This document shows, in pieces, positions 15,868 to 23,840 of a stretch of 64,000 nt of DNA. The stretch's first letter is position 1; every line of letters begins with the position of its first letter. Below the pieces are notes generated by a model that was given only the letters and a program-made list of their open reading frames with translations, had not been told where the DNA came from and made no database searches. A program made the translations under genes and the position numbers. This stretch comes from JANXMY01 sp964251675 (GTDB lineage: Bacteria > Armatimonadota > Armatimonadia > Armatimonadales > Capsulimonadaceae). The stretch covers positions 62,001 through 126,000 of the forward strand of contig CAXUKS010000008.1 of the NCBI GenBank assembly GCA_964251675.1, in the 5' to 3' direction.

Positions 15868-16257
15868 ATGACCAGCCGCACCCAAGTCGCAGACGCCATG
15901 ATCGCCATCAAAAGCCAGATGTACTCATACACTCCAATCGTCGAAACCAGCGACGATAAAACCATCTGCGTGATGAATGCTGTCCAGGCAGATGGCAAGT
16001 ACGATGTCGACGACATGGGCCTGCGCCGCTCGCGGACTGGCACGGTCGCAGGCGCTAAGATGACCGCCCAGGTCGCCTCGTACTGTGGCTGCACCGTAAT
16101 CCACTTTTATGCCATTGAGACCAATCACTCCCGCCGCTTCCTCATCGACGCCCAGGGACAAATATGGATGGATGCCGATGGCCGCGCCGTGCGCGTGGGG
16201 GCGAACAACAAATACCTGCCCGTCATCAACAAGATCATGCAGGCACGGGCCAACTAG
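15868..16257 (+). CDS. Phage early protein of unknown function
   Basis: A 129-residue protein, the first gene rightward of the consensus early promoter. No family recognised. The first 65 residues are polar, and the second half has alternating hydrophobic residues (SYCGCTVIHFYAIETNHSRR) suggesting a small alpha/beta fold. ATG at 15868 follows an AGGACCA stretch at a suitable distance. A GC-rich hairpin follows the stop. Promoter strength and position suggest high early expression. Confidence 0.6.
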   Translation: MTSRTQVADAMIAIKSQMYSYTPIVETSDDKTICVMNAVQADGKYDVDDMGLRRSRTGTVAGAKMTAQVASYCGCTVIHFYAIETNHSRRFLIDAQGQIWMDADGRAVRVGANNKYLPVINKIMQARAN

Positions 16258-16267
16258 ACACAGCAAA

Positions 16268-16289
16268 GCCCGCCGCCAAAGCGGCGGGC
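16268..16289. terminator. GC-rich hairpin after first early gene
   Basis: GCCCGCCGC-CAAA-GCGGCGGGC, a perfect 9-bp stem with a four-base loop, without a following T-tract. It may attenuate or protect the transcript rather than terminate it. Confidence 0.45.
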
Positions 16290-16315
16290 ACTTAAACAAC
16301 ACAAGGAGACAAACA

Positions 16316-16519
16316 ATGAGTGCTGGCGATCTGACCGAAACCGATTGGCAACACCTAGAGGCGGACCCCGAATGGGGGGATGGACACATCCACAAAGCGA
16401 CAAAAATGAGCGTAAAGGTCAAATATCCCAAAGACGTAGGTGATGACTTTTTGTCAGACAACGACGAAATCTGCAACGATAGGCCCCTCCTGGAGGCACC
16501 CATTGCAGCACGAGCCTAA
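16316..16519 (+). CDS. Small acidic phage protein
   Basis: A 67-residue acidic protein (DLTETDWQHLEADPEWGDGH near the start) of unknown function. The ATG at 16316 has an AAGGAGA ribosome site eight bases upstream. The frame is open further left but overlaps the previous gene. The next gene starts inside its 3' end, indicating coupled translation in the early operon. Confidence 0.55.
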   Translation: MSAGDLTETDWQHLEADPEWGDGHIHKATKMSVKVKYPKDVGDDFLSDNDEICNDRPLLEAPIAARA

Positions 16520-16811
16520 GACTGGCACAGACATTGATCTGCGCGCCTGGATGCGCATCTGGGGCGATCAGGGCGAGACCGTGGTCGCAGTGGCGCGCCA
16601 CCTATATGTAGTCAGGCACTCCCTGGGCAATCTGGAACTGGGCTACTCCGTCCGTAGCGCCCTGGAGAAGCGTGCTACGGAAGACGTAGGCGCCGACGTT
16701 TCAGGCGGCATGTTCGACACGCAGGACCAGGCACTGGAGTTCATAAATGCCCTGCTAGAAGCGGACCTCCACTGGGCTGAGAAAATACAAAACGAAGGAC
16801 TAAAAAAATGA
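16503..16811 (+). CDS. Phage early protein of unknown function
   Basis: A 102-residue protein with TGTDIDLRAWMRIWGDQGE near the N-terminus and an acidic helical C-terminus. TTG at 16503 is chosen because GGAGG precedes it closely. An ATG at 16440 in the same frame lies deep in the preceding gene. It overlaps the preceding gene by 17 bases and the following one by four. No family recognised. Confidence 0.5.
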   Translation: MQHEPKTGTDIDLRAWMRIWGDQGETVVAVARHLYVVRHSLGNLELGYSVRSALEKRATEDVGADVSGGMFDTQDQALEFINALLEADLHWAEKIQNEGLKK

Positions 16812-17068
16812 ACGAAAAAGACAAGGGCAGTCTTCGCACTACCGCGACTCTAAAAATCAACAAGTGGGTCGACCAAATAAACGTCAACGTCGCAAAAGTC
16901 ATGGACGAGGGCGAATATGACATTGACGACATCCGTAATCAAATTGATTCGGACGCAAGGATGATCGCCGAGGTGCTATTCGTACATCATCATTATGTAA
17001 TTAATGATGCACCATTGACCGACGAAGCGTTGAGTCTCAAACTCGACTCACGGGAGCGCGCAGTCTAA
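16808..17068 (+). CDS. Phage early protein of unknown function
   Basis: An 86-residue charged protein: basic start (MNEKDKGSLRTTATLKINKW), then alternating Asp and hydrophobic residues, then VLFVHHHYVINDAP. Four-base overlap with the previous stop and one-base overlap with the next start (TAATG) place it in the early operon. No recognisable domain. The size and charge pattern resemble inhibitors that phages make early, but nothing specific supports that. Confidence 0.5.
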   Translation: MNEKDKGSLRTTATLKINKWVDQINVNVAKVMDEGEYDIDDIRNQIDSDARMIAEVLFVHHHYVINDAPLTDEALSLKLDSRERAV

Positions 17069-17280
17069 TGCAAACCACAAAAGTCGGCGTGACTGTGAGA
17101 ATTTCTCGAAATTACGATAGACAAGTCGTGACGTATGAGCAGATGGAAGAGGCTTCTCTCGACCAGGGAGACGACCGCGACAAGGTCGTCGAAGAGATGC
17201 GCGACCGCGCTTTCAAAGAGGTGACGGCTGCTTCCAATAAGGCCCTCGACATGCTGGTCGCCGCCCAGAATAAACCCTGA
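17068..17280 (+). CDS. Phage early protein of unknown function
   Basis: A 70-residue protein with a beta-rich start (TTKVGVTVRISRNYDRQVVT) and a helical second half. Its start overlaps the previous stop by one base. It is the last gene before a rho-independent terminator. The VRISRNYDRQ..TYEQMEE layout hints at a small nucleic-acid-binding fold, not assignable. Confidence 0.5.
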   Translation: MQTTKVGVTVRISRNYDRQVVTYEQMEEASLDQGDDRDKVVEEMRDRAFKEVTAASNKALDMLVAAQNKP

Positions 17281-17296
17281 TCCTGCTGTACGTTCA

Positions 17297-17334
17297 AAAG
17301 CCCGCACCCTCAATTGAGAGCGCGGGCTTTTTAT
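17297..17334 (+). terminator. Rho-independent terminator of the early operon
   Basis: AAAGCCCGC with GCGGGCTTT around a loop containing CCTCAATTGAGA, followed by a T-rich stretch. It ends the 15868-17280 operon. Confidence 0.8.
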
Positions 17335-17477
17335 TGCCAAATTTATTTCCCCTGGCGCTCCCAAAACAAGGTCGCATCGGCGGCGGAGCAGAAGGCAATA
17401 ATAGAGCCGCGCAAAAAAGATAAGTATTTTTCGCAAGGCTGTGCGCTTTCTGGCGTGGAGCACAAAGATACATGGTA

Positions 17478-17504
17478 GAGGGCGGAGACGAGCCGCCCTA
17501 CTAC
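17478..17504 (-). repeat. Family B-like palindromic repeat inside the prophage
   Basis: Read on the minus strand: GTAGTAGGGCGGCTCGTCTC then CGCCCTC. It shares the GTAGGG, GCT.G and GCCCTC layout with the host copies at 9070 and 13701. It lies in the non-coding stretch 17335-17825. Confidence 0.4.
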
Positions 17505-17516
17505 CCAACATAGTCG

Positions 17517-17790
17517 CTGTCACGACTGTGCGCGCGGAGGAACTGCGCAGGGTGACTTTGGACAGTCAAAAGCAAAATTCATGCGCGGGGCTGTGATACC
17601 CCGTCCCGCGCAGTTGCTTTGCTGTATAAGAGAATTAACAGAACAAAAAAACACTAACAAGATTTTTGGAACGGGGGGCATCCCGATTCCAATCCAGATA
17701 GCCGCAAATTTTAACTCCTTGAGATTTGCGGCGGGACCCCGAAACCGAGACGAAGCGATGCCCCGCTGAGTCTCGGTTTTGTGTTTTTTA
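17517..17790 (+). ncRNA. Candidate structured non-coding RNA with pseudoknot potential
   Basis: No ORF of note in 17335-17825. Stems in order: GTCAC/GTGAC closing TGCGC/GCGCA (17519-17556); CAAAAGCAA/TTGCTTTG stacked on TGCGCGGG/CCCGCGCA (17567-17621); GCCGCAAAT/ATTTGCGGC (17701-17732), 9 bp perfect with CTCCTT in the loop; and AAACCGAGAC/GTCTCGGTTT (17742-17779), 10 bp perfect. The last stem continues across a symmetric GA/GA internal loop into AGCG/CGCT with terminal loop ATGCCC, which can pair with GGGCAT at 17676-17681. A T-rich run (TTTGTGTTTTTT) follows, as in a terminator. It could be a small phage RNA, a cis leader of the primase operon, or DNA structure of a replication region. Confidence 0.5.
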
Positions 17791-17825
17791 AGGCGCAAAA
17801 CCACGACCCCTGAAAAGGAATGAAC

Positions 17826-17915
17826 ATGGACCAAGACGATTACATCGCAAATTACTACGCGTACTTACGCATTCTGGCAAGCTCAGCAGACACAGACGAA
17901 GACGAACAGGATTAA
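17826..17915 (+). CDS. 29-residue acidic leader peptide before the primase gene
   Basis: A tiny ORF (MDQDDYIANYYAYLRILASS, then an acidic tail) with an AAGGA ribosome site at a good distance and its stop three bases before the primase-helicase start. It could couple translation of the big gene or act as a leader peptide. No similarity recognised. Confidence 0.45.
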   Translation: MDQDDYIANYYAYLRILASSADTDEDEQD

Positions 17916-17918
17916 TCA

Positions 17919-20900
17919 ATGAATACCAAAAACACGATTACTCCTGCCCACACTCAAATGTGGGCGGACTTCACCACCCTGTTTTTCTGCCGCACAGACC
18001 GAATCGGGCGCCGCCTGCCAGACGCCCTTAACTACGAGGGCCTGGCTTACACGGGACCCTGGAGGCACTACAAAGAGTCGCACAAAACGTACTGGTACCA
18101 GGCACTCACGAGCAACATGATCGCCCAGCACATTTCAGGGCAGCTATGCGATGGAATGGACACTGCGATGCTCCAGACCTATATGGTTGATCCTAAGGGC
18201 ACGTCAGTGGCTTCTGTGATCGACCTGGATGTGGTCGCCGAGGGAATTCACGCCGATGTCCCAGAACATTTTGCGACGCAGGCAGAGGCGCTTGTGGCCG
18301 CGCGCAAAGTGATCGGCGCCGCCGAGGGCCTCTGCCTGCGTGCACATCTGGAAATCACCAAATCTGCAGGCTACAGAATCTGGATTTTCCATGAGCGCAG
18401 TGCCTGGGAACAGTGCCGAGACTTAGGCCACATTTTGCTCAAGCGCGCAGGACTGCATCCAAAAATCGAAGTCTTCCCCGTCTCCGCCCTGGCAGGCAAA
18501 GACGCCGTGGGCAGCGCCGTCTTTGTCCCTTTCTGGGGCATCAACGCCAAGCGCGGGAAACAGGTGATGATCGACCCTGTCACCGAGCTGCCCCGCGACA
18601 TTTTTGAATTTGTCGCCGACGCCATCCTGCACCGCACAAGCACGGAGCGCCTGGCAGAGATCGTAGAGGCAGCGGCTGCCTCTGGTGAAATCAAAGCAAC
18701 GCCTGCGAAACGCGAGCGCAGCGAGCGCACAGCCTATGAAGGCGATGAGAACCCATTTGTAGATGACGTGGCCGCCGCGAAGGGATGGCAAATGCAGGTC
18801 AACCACTGTTCCTCCCTCAACGACCTGGTCATGCGCTGCACCAATAGCCTGCAGATAAGCCGCGCTGAATGGATGCACCTGGCAAGTCACCTTAAAATTT
18901 ATGGCGACTGGGGAGTGGCAGAGTTTCACCGATTGTCCGCCTTCGATGACAGGTACGACCCGACCCAGACAGACCGCATGATCGACAGCTTGAATTTTGG
19001 ACCTGTGACCTGTTCAAAAATGGAATGCGGCCTGGACCCCCAAGACGACTGCGGAATGCCCGAGGGCAAGGTGAGCGCGAGCTATTTTGCCTACAAAGCG
19101 CTAAAACAGCTTCCCATGGCAGGGGCGGCAGCTTCCAGGGTCAAGCATATCCACAGGAGCGCCGCAGGCGCTCAGAAGACTGAGAATAAAGAAGGAGACA
19201 ATGTGAACGAGACCGTTGATACCCAAGAACTGTCAGAGGCCGAGACTCAGGCAAAAGCGCGAGAAAAAGCAGACGGACTCATCACCAGCGCCAGTAGGGC
19301 GCCTCTTAAGCAGGGATGGGGGCCAGAAGACTGCCTACCCCAAATCTCGTCGCCGTTTTCGGTATTGGGCACACGTATCACGCACACGAAAGAAAACGCA
19401 AAGAAAGAGCTCGTCGTCACCTGCGTTTTAGGGCAAAAGGTGCAGATCGTTTCAAGGTCTAGGGACATCGAAGATGGCTCTGAATATATCACCCTGCGCT
19501 GGTCCGAGGGCTTCGCCTGGCGTGATGCGACTGTGACGCGGCGCACAGTGAGTGATGCGCGTTCAATTCTGGCGCTTGCAGATCGCGGCCTTATGGTCAC
19601 CAGCGAAAACGCAAGGCTGCTTGTTTCCTATTTGGCGCACCTGCTTGATTACCAGCAGGATAACATTCCCATCGAATGGGTGACGCAATCGTGCGGGCAC
19701 AAAATCGTCGAAGGACAGGCAGTTTTTCTGATAGGCGACTATCAGATCGCAGACCATGAATGCCCAGTAGTTCGTATTTCTCCCGATGCCGATTCTGAAA
19801 ATTTCCTTCGGGCTCTTGGCCCTGGAGAAGATTACAGCGATGAGCAGAGGATTGCAAAAACACGACGATGGACGGAGATGGCGACAAAATTAGGCGCACA
19901 TCCAGTGGCTGCGTTTACGACTGGCGCAGGGTTTTTGGCACCGCTGCTCGGCGATCTCAAGGTCGCACAGAACCTCATTGTCGATCTGGCAGGCAGGTCC
20001 TCCTCGGGAAAAACAACGCAGAGCCGATTCATCGCGTCCCTCTGGGGTTTACCCCCAGAAGTGGCAGGAGGATTGATTCGCAACTGGAATTCGACCCCAG
20101 TATTCATCGAGCGACTGGCTGCGCTTTGCAACGATCTGCCGATCTTTCTGGACGAGTCGCACAACGCCAAGCCAGAAGTCGTGCAGAACATTATCTACCA
20201 GTACGCCAATGGAACTGGACGAGGACGGGGGAATCGCGACGGTGGAGTGCAGCGAGTGTCCAGGTACCGAGGGGTTATGTTTTCAACAGGCGAATCTCGC
20301 CTCGCAGACTGCAGCAACCACGACGGCGCGCAAGCACGCATCCTCGGTTTCTGGGGGTCGCCGTATGGATCGGCGAAACAAGCGAAACTCGTCGAAGAAA
20401 TCACAGAAGTTTCGGATGAGTGCTACGGTATCGTGGGGCCCGCGTTTATGAGTGTTTATCTGGCAGGACGAGCCACCTACCGAAACGATCTAAGGCAGTG
20501 GCACGCGGAAGCCGTAAAGCGTTTGGGCAGTTCCAGCGACGACGGAGTGGGCGGGCGTATTGTCACTATCTGCGCCGCCGTGGAAGCGGCAATGCGTCTC
20601 GCTTGCCAAATCACAGACATCAACTGGGACGTGACGAAGATTGTCGACTCGGCTTTTAGATTGCTCAAAGGCAATCGCAAAACGGACAGCGCTCAGACAA
20701 GCCTGGAGCTTGTAGGGAGCTGGGCCGCAGGCCACAGAGGCATGTTTTGGTCCGATGAGCGTGAGAAATTGGAAGCGAGCCAGCCTTTTGACTCGGCGGA
20801 GCCGAGAGAGGTTTATGGCAAGATTAGGACGACACTCGACGACAGTGAGATGTGGTGCATTTTGCCCGAAACCCTGAAGCGCGTGCTGGAACAGCATGAC

Positions 20901-21197
20901 ATGAACTATCACACCTGCATGTCGCACTGGAAAGACAGAGGCTGGATAGACACAGACAGCGAGAAGAGACTCACCAGGAAAGTCAAGCTCAAAGGTACTG
21001 CGACCAACATGGTGCAGCTTTCCGCCGAAGGCATGGCAGTCGCCTTTGGCGATGGACTGACCCTGGAAGAAATGGACGATAAGACTCGCAAAGAGGAAAA
21101 CGAGAGGGAGGCGCAGGCGGCCAGGGAGCGCAGCGACCGTGACCGCGAGAGAGCCAGGTCACATAGCAATCCAAAGCAATACCTGGATGCGATCTGA
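17919..21197 (+). CDS. Fused AEP-type primase and DUF927 helicase, phage replication
   Basis: A 1092-residue protein. Residues ~1-270 resemble archaeo-eukaryotic primases of the TOTE type: VIDLDVV with Asp102 and Asp104, KSAGYRIWIFHE around 148-159 and KIEVFP near 182-187. A charged linker follows, then a DUF927-type superfamily helicase from ~560: WVTQSCGHKIVEGQAVFLIG, Walker A GRSSSGKTT near 691-700, Walker B-like LPIFLDESHNAK, and an RVSRYRGVMFSTGESRLAD sensor segment. The C-terminus ends in a basic/acidic coiled helix. It would prime and unwind phage DNA. An iteron-like region follows immediately, supporting a replication module. ATG at 17919 is three bases after a small leader ORF. Confidence 0.85.
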   Translation: MNTKNTITPAHTQMWADFTTLFFCRTDRIGRRLPDALNYEGLAYTGPWRHYKESHKTYWYQALTSNMIAQHISGQLCDGMDTAMLQTYMVDPKGTSVASVIDLDVVAEGIHADVPEHFATQAEALVAARKVIGAAEGLCLRAHLEITKSAGYRIWIFHERSAWEQCRDLGHILLKRAGLHPKIEVFPVSALAGKDAVGSAVFVPFWGINAKRGKQVMIDPVTELPRDIFEFVADAILHRTSTERLAEIVEAAAASGEIKATPAKRERSERTAYEGDENPFVDDVAAAKGWQMQVNHCSSLNDLVMRCTNSLQISRAEWMHLASHLKIYGDWGVAEFHRLSAFDDRYDPTQTDRMIDSLNFGPVTCSKMECGLDPQDDCGMPEGKVSASYFAYKALKQLPMAGAAASRVKHIHRSAAGAQKTENKEGDNVNETVDTQELSEAETQAKAREKADGLITSASRAPLKQGWGPEDCLPQISSPFSVLGTRITHTKENAKKELVVTCVLGQKVQIVSRSRDIEDGSEYITLRWSEGFAWRDATVTRRTVSDARSILALADRGLMVTSENARLLVSYLAHLLDYQQDNIPIEWVTQSCGHKIVEGQAVFLIGDYQIADHECPVVRISPDADSENFLRALGPGEDYSDEQRIAKTRRWTEMATKLGAHPVAAFTTGAGFLAPLLGDLKVAQNLIVDLAGRSSSGKTTQSRFIASLWGLPPEVAGGLIRNWNSTPVFIERLAALCNDLPIFLDESHNAKPEVVQNIIYQYANGTGRGRGNRDGGVQRVSRYRGVMFSTGESRLADCSNHDGAQARILGFWGSPYGSAKQAKLVEEITEVSDECYGIVGPAFMSVYLAGRATYRNDLRQWHAEAVKRLGSSSDDGVGGRIVTICAAVEAAMRLACQITDINWDVTKIVDSAFRLLKGNRKTDSAQTSLELVGSWAAGHRGMFWSDEREKLEASQPFDSAEPREVYGKIRTTLDDSEMWCILPETLKRVLEQHDMNYHTCMSHWKDRGWIDTDSEKRLTRKVKLKGTATNMVQLSAEGMAVAFGDGLTLEEMDDKTRKEENEREAQAARERSDRDRERARSHSNPKQYLDAI

Positions 21198-21204
21198 AGG
21201 AAAT

Positions 21205-21566
21205 CTACGGTTCCCGATTTTTAAAAATCGGGAACCGTAGTGGGAACCGCAAAACCTCCCTTTTTATACGTCTATTTGATACTTAATACTAATAAATAAT
21301 ACTAATAGATAATATAGTATAGAGTAAGTATAGAGCGGTTCCCAGTTCCCAGTAAAAACAAGGTAGGTTCGAAAGAAAAACTTTGGTTCTGCATTCAGCG
21401 CTTTTTTGCTGATTCTTTATTTGCATTTACATGGTGTCTTAAAAAATCGGGAACCGCCCCAAAAGTGGGAACCGATGCAGAATTTTAGAGTAAATAGTAA
21501 TTTGTAACACTGAAAATGGTTCTCATTTTCAGTGTTACGGTTCCCCATTTAGCCCTTTCGGTTCCC
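21205..21566. other. Candidate phage replication origin (iterons, AT-rich segment, hairpins)
   Basis: Non-coding 21198-21772 contains eight copies of CGGTTCCC in both orientations (cores at 21209, 21230, 21242, 21337, 21449, 21467, 21539 and 21560), often extended to CGGTTCCCGATTTT. The first two form a perfect 36-bp palindrome (21205-21240). An AT-rich block with TAATACTAATA-type repeats lies at 21260-21335. A perfect 15-bp stem with a five-base loop lies at 21504-21538. The layout right after the primase-helicase gene matches an iteron origin with an unwinding element. The 36-bp palindrome could also terminate the primase transcript. Confidence 0.65.
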
Positions 21567-21737
21567 GATTTTCACTCGAAGCAAACCCTGGCGGCTTTAT
21601 TTGCCAGGGGACCGCGCTCTGCTGCCAGTGATTTAGGGGAAGAGGCGGCAGAGCGGCGTTTGTGCTAAAATTAGGGATCAGGTTCGGCGCGACATTGGAA
21701 ACACAAGAAAACTCTGGCGGCAGTCCCTGGCAGAAAG

Positions 21738-22247
21738 CGCCGCCCTTCCCAGTGAATGGAGAAACAAAAACTATGGCTACCGCGCATGACGTTGCCGCTT
21801 ACATAATAAATAAAAATGGCCCTTTGTCAGCGATGAAACTTGAAAAACTGGTGTATTACAGCCAGGCGTGGTCACTCGTTTGGGATGACCGCCCGCTGTT
21901 CGATGACCAGATTCAGGCTTGGGCCAATGGCCCAGTCGTGCCTGCCCTGTACGACAAGCACCGCAAACAATTCAGCATCTCGGAATGGCCCGATGGAAAT
22001 CCTGCGGCACTTGATGCTACGGCGATTGAAACTATCGATGTTGTCCTGGACGGTTATGGAGTACATAATGCCCAGGCTTTGAGCGACCTGACGCACCGCG
22101 AGGCTCCATGGCGGGACGCTCGGAGCGGCCTTGCCGACGATGAGCGTGGAGATCGTGAAATCACGTTGGTAAGTATGATGGAGTATTATTCGAGCCTGCC
22201 GAGTTCGGAGATTTAGGTTGCACAAAAACCGCCGCCCTTCCCAGTGA
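21738..22247 (+). repeat. 18-bp direct repeats flanking the Panacea gene
   Basis: CGCCGCCCTTCCCAGTGA occurs exactly at 21738-21755 and 22230-22247, just before and just after the Panacea gene. The second copy is part of a hairpin (AACCGCCGCC with GGCGGCGGTT, 22227-22259). Confidence 0.6.
21773..22216 (+). CDS. Panacea-domain (DUF4065/SocA-like) protein
   Basis: A 147-residue protein with the Panacea signature: MKLEKLVYYSQAWSLVWDDR then PLFDDQIQAWANGPVVPALY, and LSDLTHREAPWRDAR near the C-terminus. Panacea domains serve as antitoxins against many unrelated toxins and also occur alone in phages. No toxin-like gene is fused or directly adjacent in the same orientation, so this is an orphan copy. 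It may protect against host toxin-based defence or adapt a protease substrate as SocA does; both are inference. ATG at 21773 follows GGAGAAAC at a slightly long distance, and the frame is open further left without homology. Confidence 0.8.
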   Translation: MATAHDVAAYIINKNGPLSAMKLEKLVYYSQAWSLVWDDRPLFDDQIQAWANGPVVPALYDKHRKQFSISEWPDGNPAALDATAIETIDVVLDGYGVHNAQALSDLTHREAPWRDARSGLADDERGDREITLVSMMEYYSSLPSSEI

Positions 22248-22263
22248 TCGGCGGCGGTTGAAC

Positions 22264-22503
22264 CTAAGCTTCAGGCTCCCCAGAATTGGGGCGATAAAAT
22301 TTCCCTTGAACAGCCCCGTTCCAATCAGCATCAGTCGTGGCAGGGATGTCACTGAAGTCGATGTCCTCTTCCTGATCGCGAATCACATCAATCGCCGCAA
22401 GCATCCTCGGCGAAATGGCCCCGATCTGCCCATCTTCTGAGCCTTCTGCCGCAAGGACGCGCTTGCCCCATCCAGGGCTGTTCGGCACGGTGAAATCCAG
22501 CAT
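22264..22503 (-). CDS. Small phage protein, antitoxin-like C-terminus
   Basis: A 79-residue protein starting MLDFTVPNSPGWGKRVLAAE, with an acidic middle and DIDFSDIPATTDADWNGAVQ followed by GKFYRP. The DIDFSDIP-x-TD-x-W segment resembles the C-termini of small BrnA-like antitoxins, but this is a weak resemblance. AGGAGA six bases upstream fixes the ATG at 22503. It is convergent with the Panacea gene, with a hairpin between them. Confidence 0.5.
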   Translation of the reverse strand: MLDFTVPNSPGWGKRVLAAEGSEDGQIGAISPRMLAAIDVIRDQEEDIDFSDIPATTDADWNGAVQGKFYRPNSGEPEA

Positions 22504-22599
22504 AAAAGTCTCCTGTTCTTTTGGACGTTGATTCGTCATTTATACCGCCGCCGCCCTTTCTAGGTAAATCTGTGGATCGGCGGCGGGTACAGCGCCTAA

Positions 22600-23418
22600 T
22601 CACTGACAATAAGGCGACCATTTGTTGATCGCGTTTTGAACATTTTCTTTTGCACTCCCTCCTGTCAGCGGCCCCGACGCGATGCCTGTAGTGCTAGGGT
22701 CTGCCGTAGCTTGAGCGCTGGGCGACATGGAAGCGAAGTTTTGTTGCATCACGCTGAGGTCTTGCCGCATTCTGGATACGCATTCGCCGATGAACATTTT
22801 TTCGTTGGGACCAAAGTTCCCACCCATAACTTCCCGCCCTGTACCATCTCTTTGCTGTAAAATGTTGTCCTGTTGCATCGCATCATTGGAAGCATCGTCG
22901 TACCGCCTTTCAGCCGCCATTTGCTCAGGTGTAGGTTTCATTGGGTCGGATGTATCAACCATGCCGCCTTGTTGTGGCTGCGAAGATGTGTAAGGAACTG
23001 ACCTTCGTGTCGGCGGCGTGTACCTGGGTTCGGCCCGCATAATCACAGGCGGCGGTGCTGATGGGGCTGTAGAGGCTGTAGGGGCCTGAGCTGGTGCAGT
23101 GACGGAAGCAGCACTTGCAACCACGATAGCCTGTCCAGGGGCGTATCGGGCGTGCATACGCTGATAATTATGCACGCTGCTCCCTACGGCGATGATAGCC
23201 ATTACCAAAACTGCACCGCCTGCGACGGAAGCTTTGATTGCAGGGCTGAGACCGTCAAGCCACCGCACAGCGGCGGGCCTGCTATCAGCCGCAGGCGGCC
23301 AATAATTGCTTAAAGAATTTGGATCGTAAGTAGGTACGGCATTGAAAAGCTGCCCGCATCGGCACATTGTCATGCCTGTTTCCAAGGGGCATCGACATTT
23401 TGAACAGAGATATTGCAT
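22600..23418 (-). CDS. Zinc-ribbon membrane protein
   Basis: A 272-residue protein. Residues 1-25 form a zinc ribbon (CSKCRCPLETGMTMCRCG), ~60-85 a single transmembrane helix (IKASVAGGAVLVMAIIAVGS), then an Ala/Pro/Thr-rich spacer and a C-terminal region with GECVSRMRQDLSVMQQNFAS. Predicted topology is cytosolic zinc ribbon and extracytosolic tail. AGGAGGA upstream sets the ATG at 23418, with an extended -10 TGATATAAT further up on the minus strand. Separate promoter and orientation opposite to the late genes suggest expression from the lysogen. Role unknown; superinfection exclusion is one guess. Confidence 0.6.
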   Translation of the reverse strand: MQYLCSKCRCPLETGMTMCRCGQLFNAVPTYDPNSLSNYWPPAADSRPAAVRWLDGLSPAIKASVAGGAVLVMAIIAVGSSVHNYQRMHARYAPGQAIVVASAASVTAPAQAPTASTAPSAPPPVIMRAEPRYTPPTRRSVPYTSSQPQQGGMVDTSDPMKPTPEQMAAERRYDDASNDAMQQDNILQQRDGTGREVMGGNFGPNEKMFIGECVSRMRQDLSVMQQNFASMSPSAQATADPSTTGIASGPLTGGSAKENVQNAINKWSPYCQ

Positions 23419-23549
23419 GTGTCCTCCTGCATATAGTCCGCAAAGGAGCGGCCTTAATATCATTATATCACACCTTTGCGCCAGATACGCCGCGCAGCTA
23501 TAAATATATTTGTTGGACACACCGCCGCTGAAACTCCATGCTCTAGGCC

Positions 23550-23780
23550 ATGGATGATAAGCAAAAGGAACTGGCAGTGCGGTTGGGGGCTGAGTTTAAG
23601 CGGCTACGCTTAGAACGTGGGATGACGCAAGAGGACTTGGCCGACGAGTCTGGCATAACAACCACATATATCAGCCTGGTGGAGTTGGGGAAGACAAATG
23701 TGACCCTGGCGAAAGCTATGCAGATTTCACAGGTGCTGGGTGTGAGGCTTTCGGAGGTGCTGGCAAGCGTGGAAGAGTGA
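23550..23780 (+). CDS. XRE-family transcriptional regulator
   Basis: A 76-residue single-domain HTH_3 protein: LGAEFKRLRLERGMTQEDLA, then DESGITTTYISLVELGKTN and VTLAKAMQISQVLGVRLSEV. It covers the whole Cro/CI-type DNA-binding domain with no extra domain. It is divergent from the zinc-ribbon membrane gene and probably controls this intergenic region or the lysogeny switch. Confidence 0.85.
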   Translation: MDDKQKELAVRLGAEFKRLRLERGMTQEDLADESGITTTYISLVELGKTNVTLAKAMQISQVLGVRLSEVLASVEE

Positions 23781-23786
23781 TCATGC

Positions 23787-23815
23787 TTGACAGCTTCAGT
23801 AGGATTGGGTAAGCT
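23787..23815 (+). promoter_or_regulatory. Promoter of the polyproline microprotein
   Basis: TTGACA at 23787-23792, 17-bp spacer, TAAGCT at 23810-23815. It lies just after the XRE stop and before GAGGAGG and the ATG at 23841. Confidence 0.5.
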
Positions 23816-23840
23816 AAAATAATTATTTGAGGAGGTCTTT

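Noticed and set aside
17517..17790. tmRNA or group I intron
   Set aside because: No tRNA-like acceptor/T-arm ends, no tag reading frame and no conserved intron core were found.
21773..22503. Panacea gene and the convergent small gene as a toxin-antitoxin pair
   Set aside because: They are on opposite strands, the small protein looks more like an antitoxin C-terminus than a toxin, and no toxin motif is visible.
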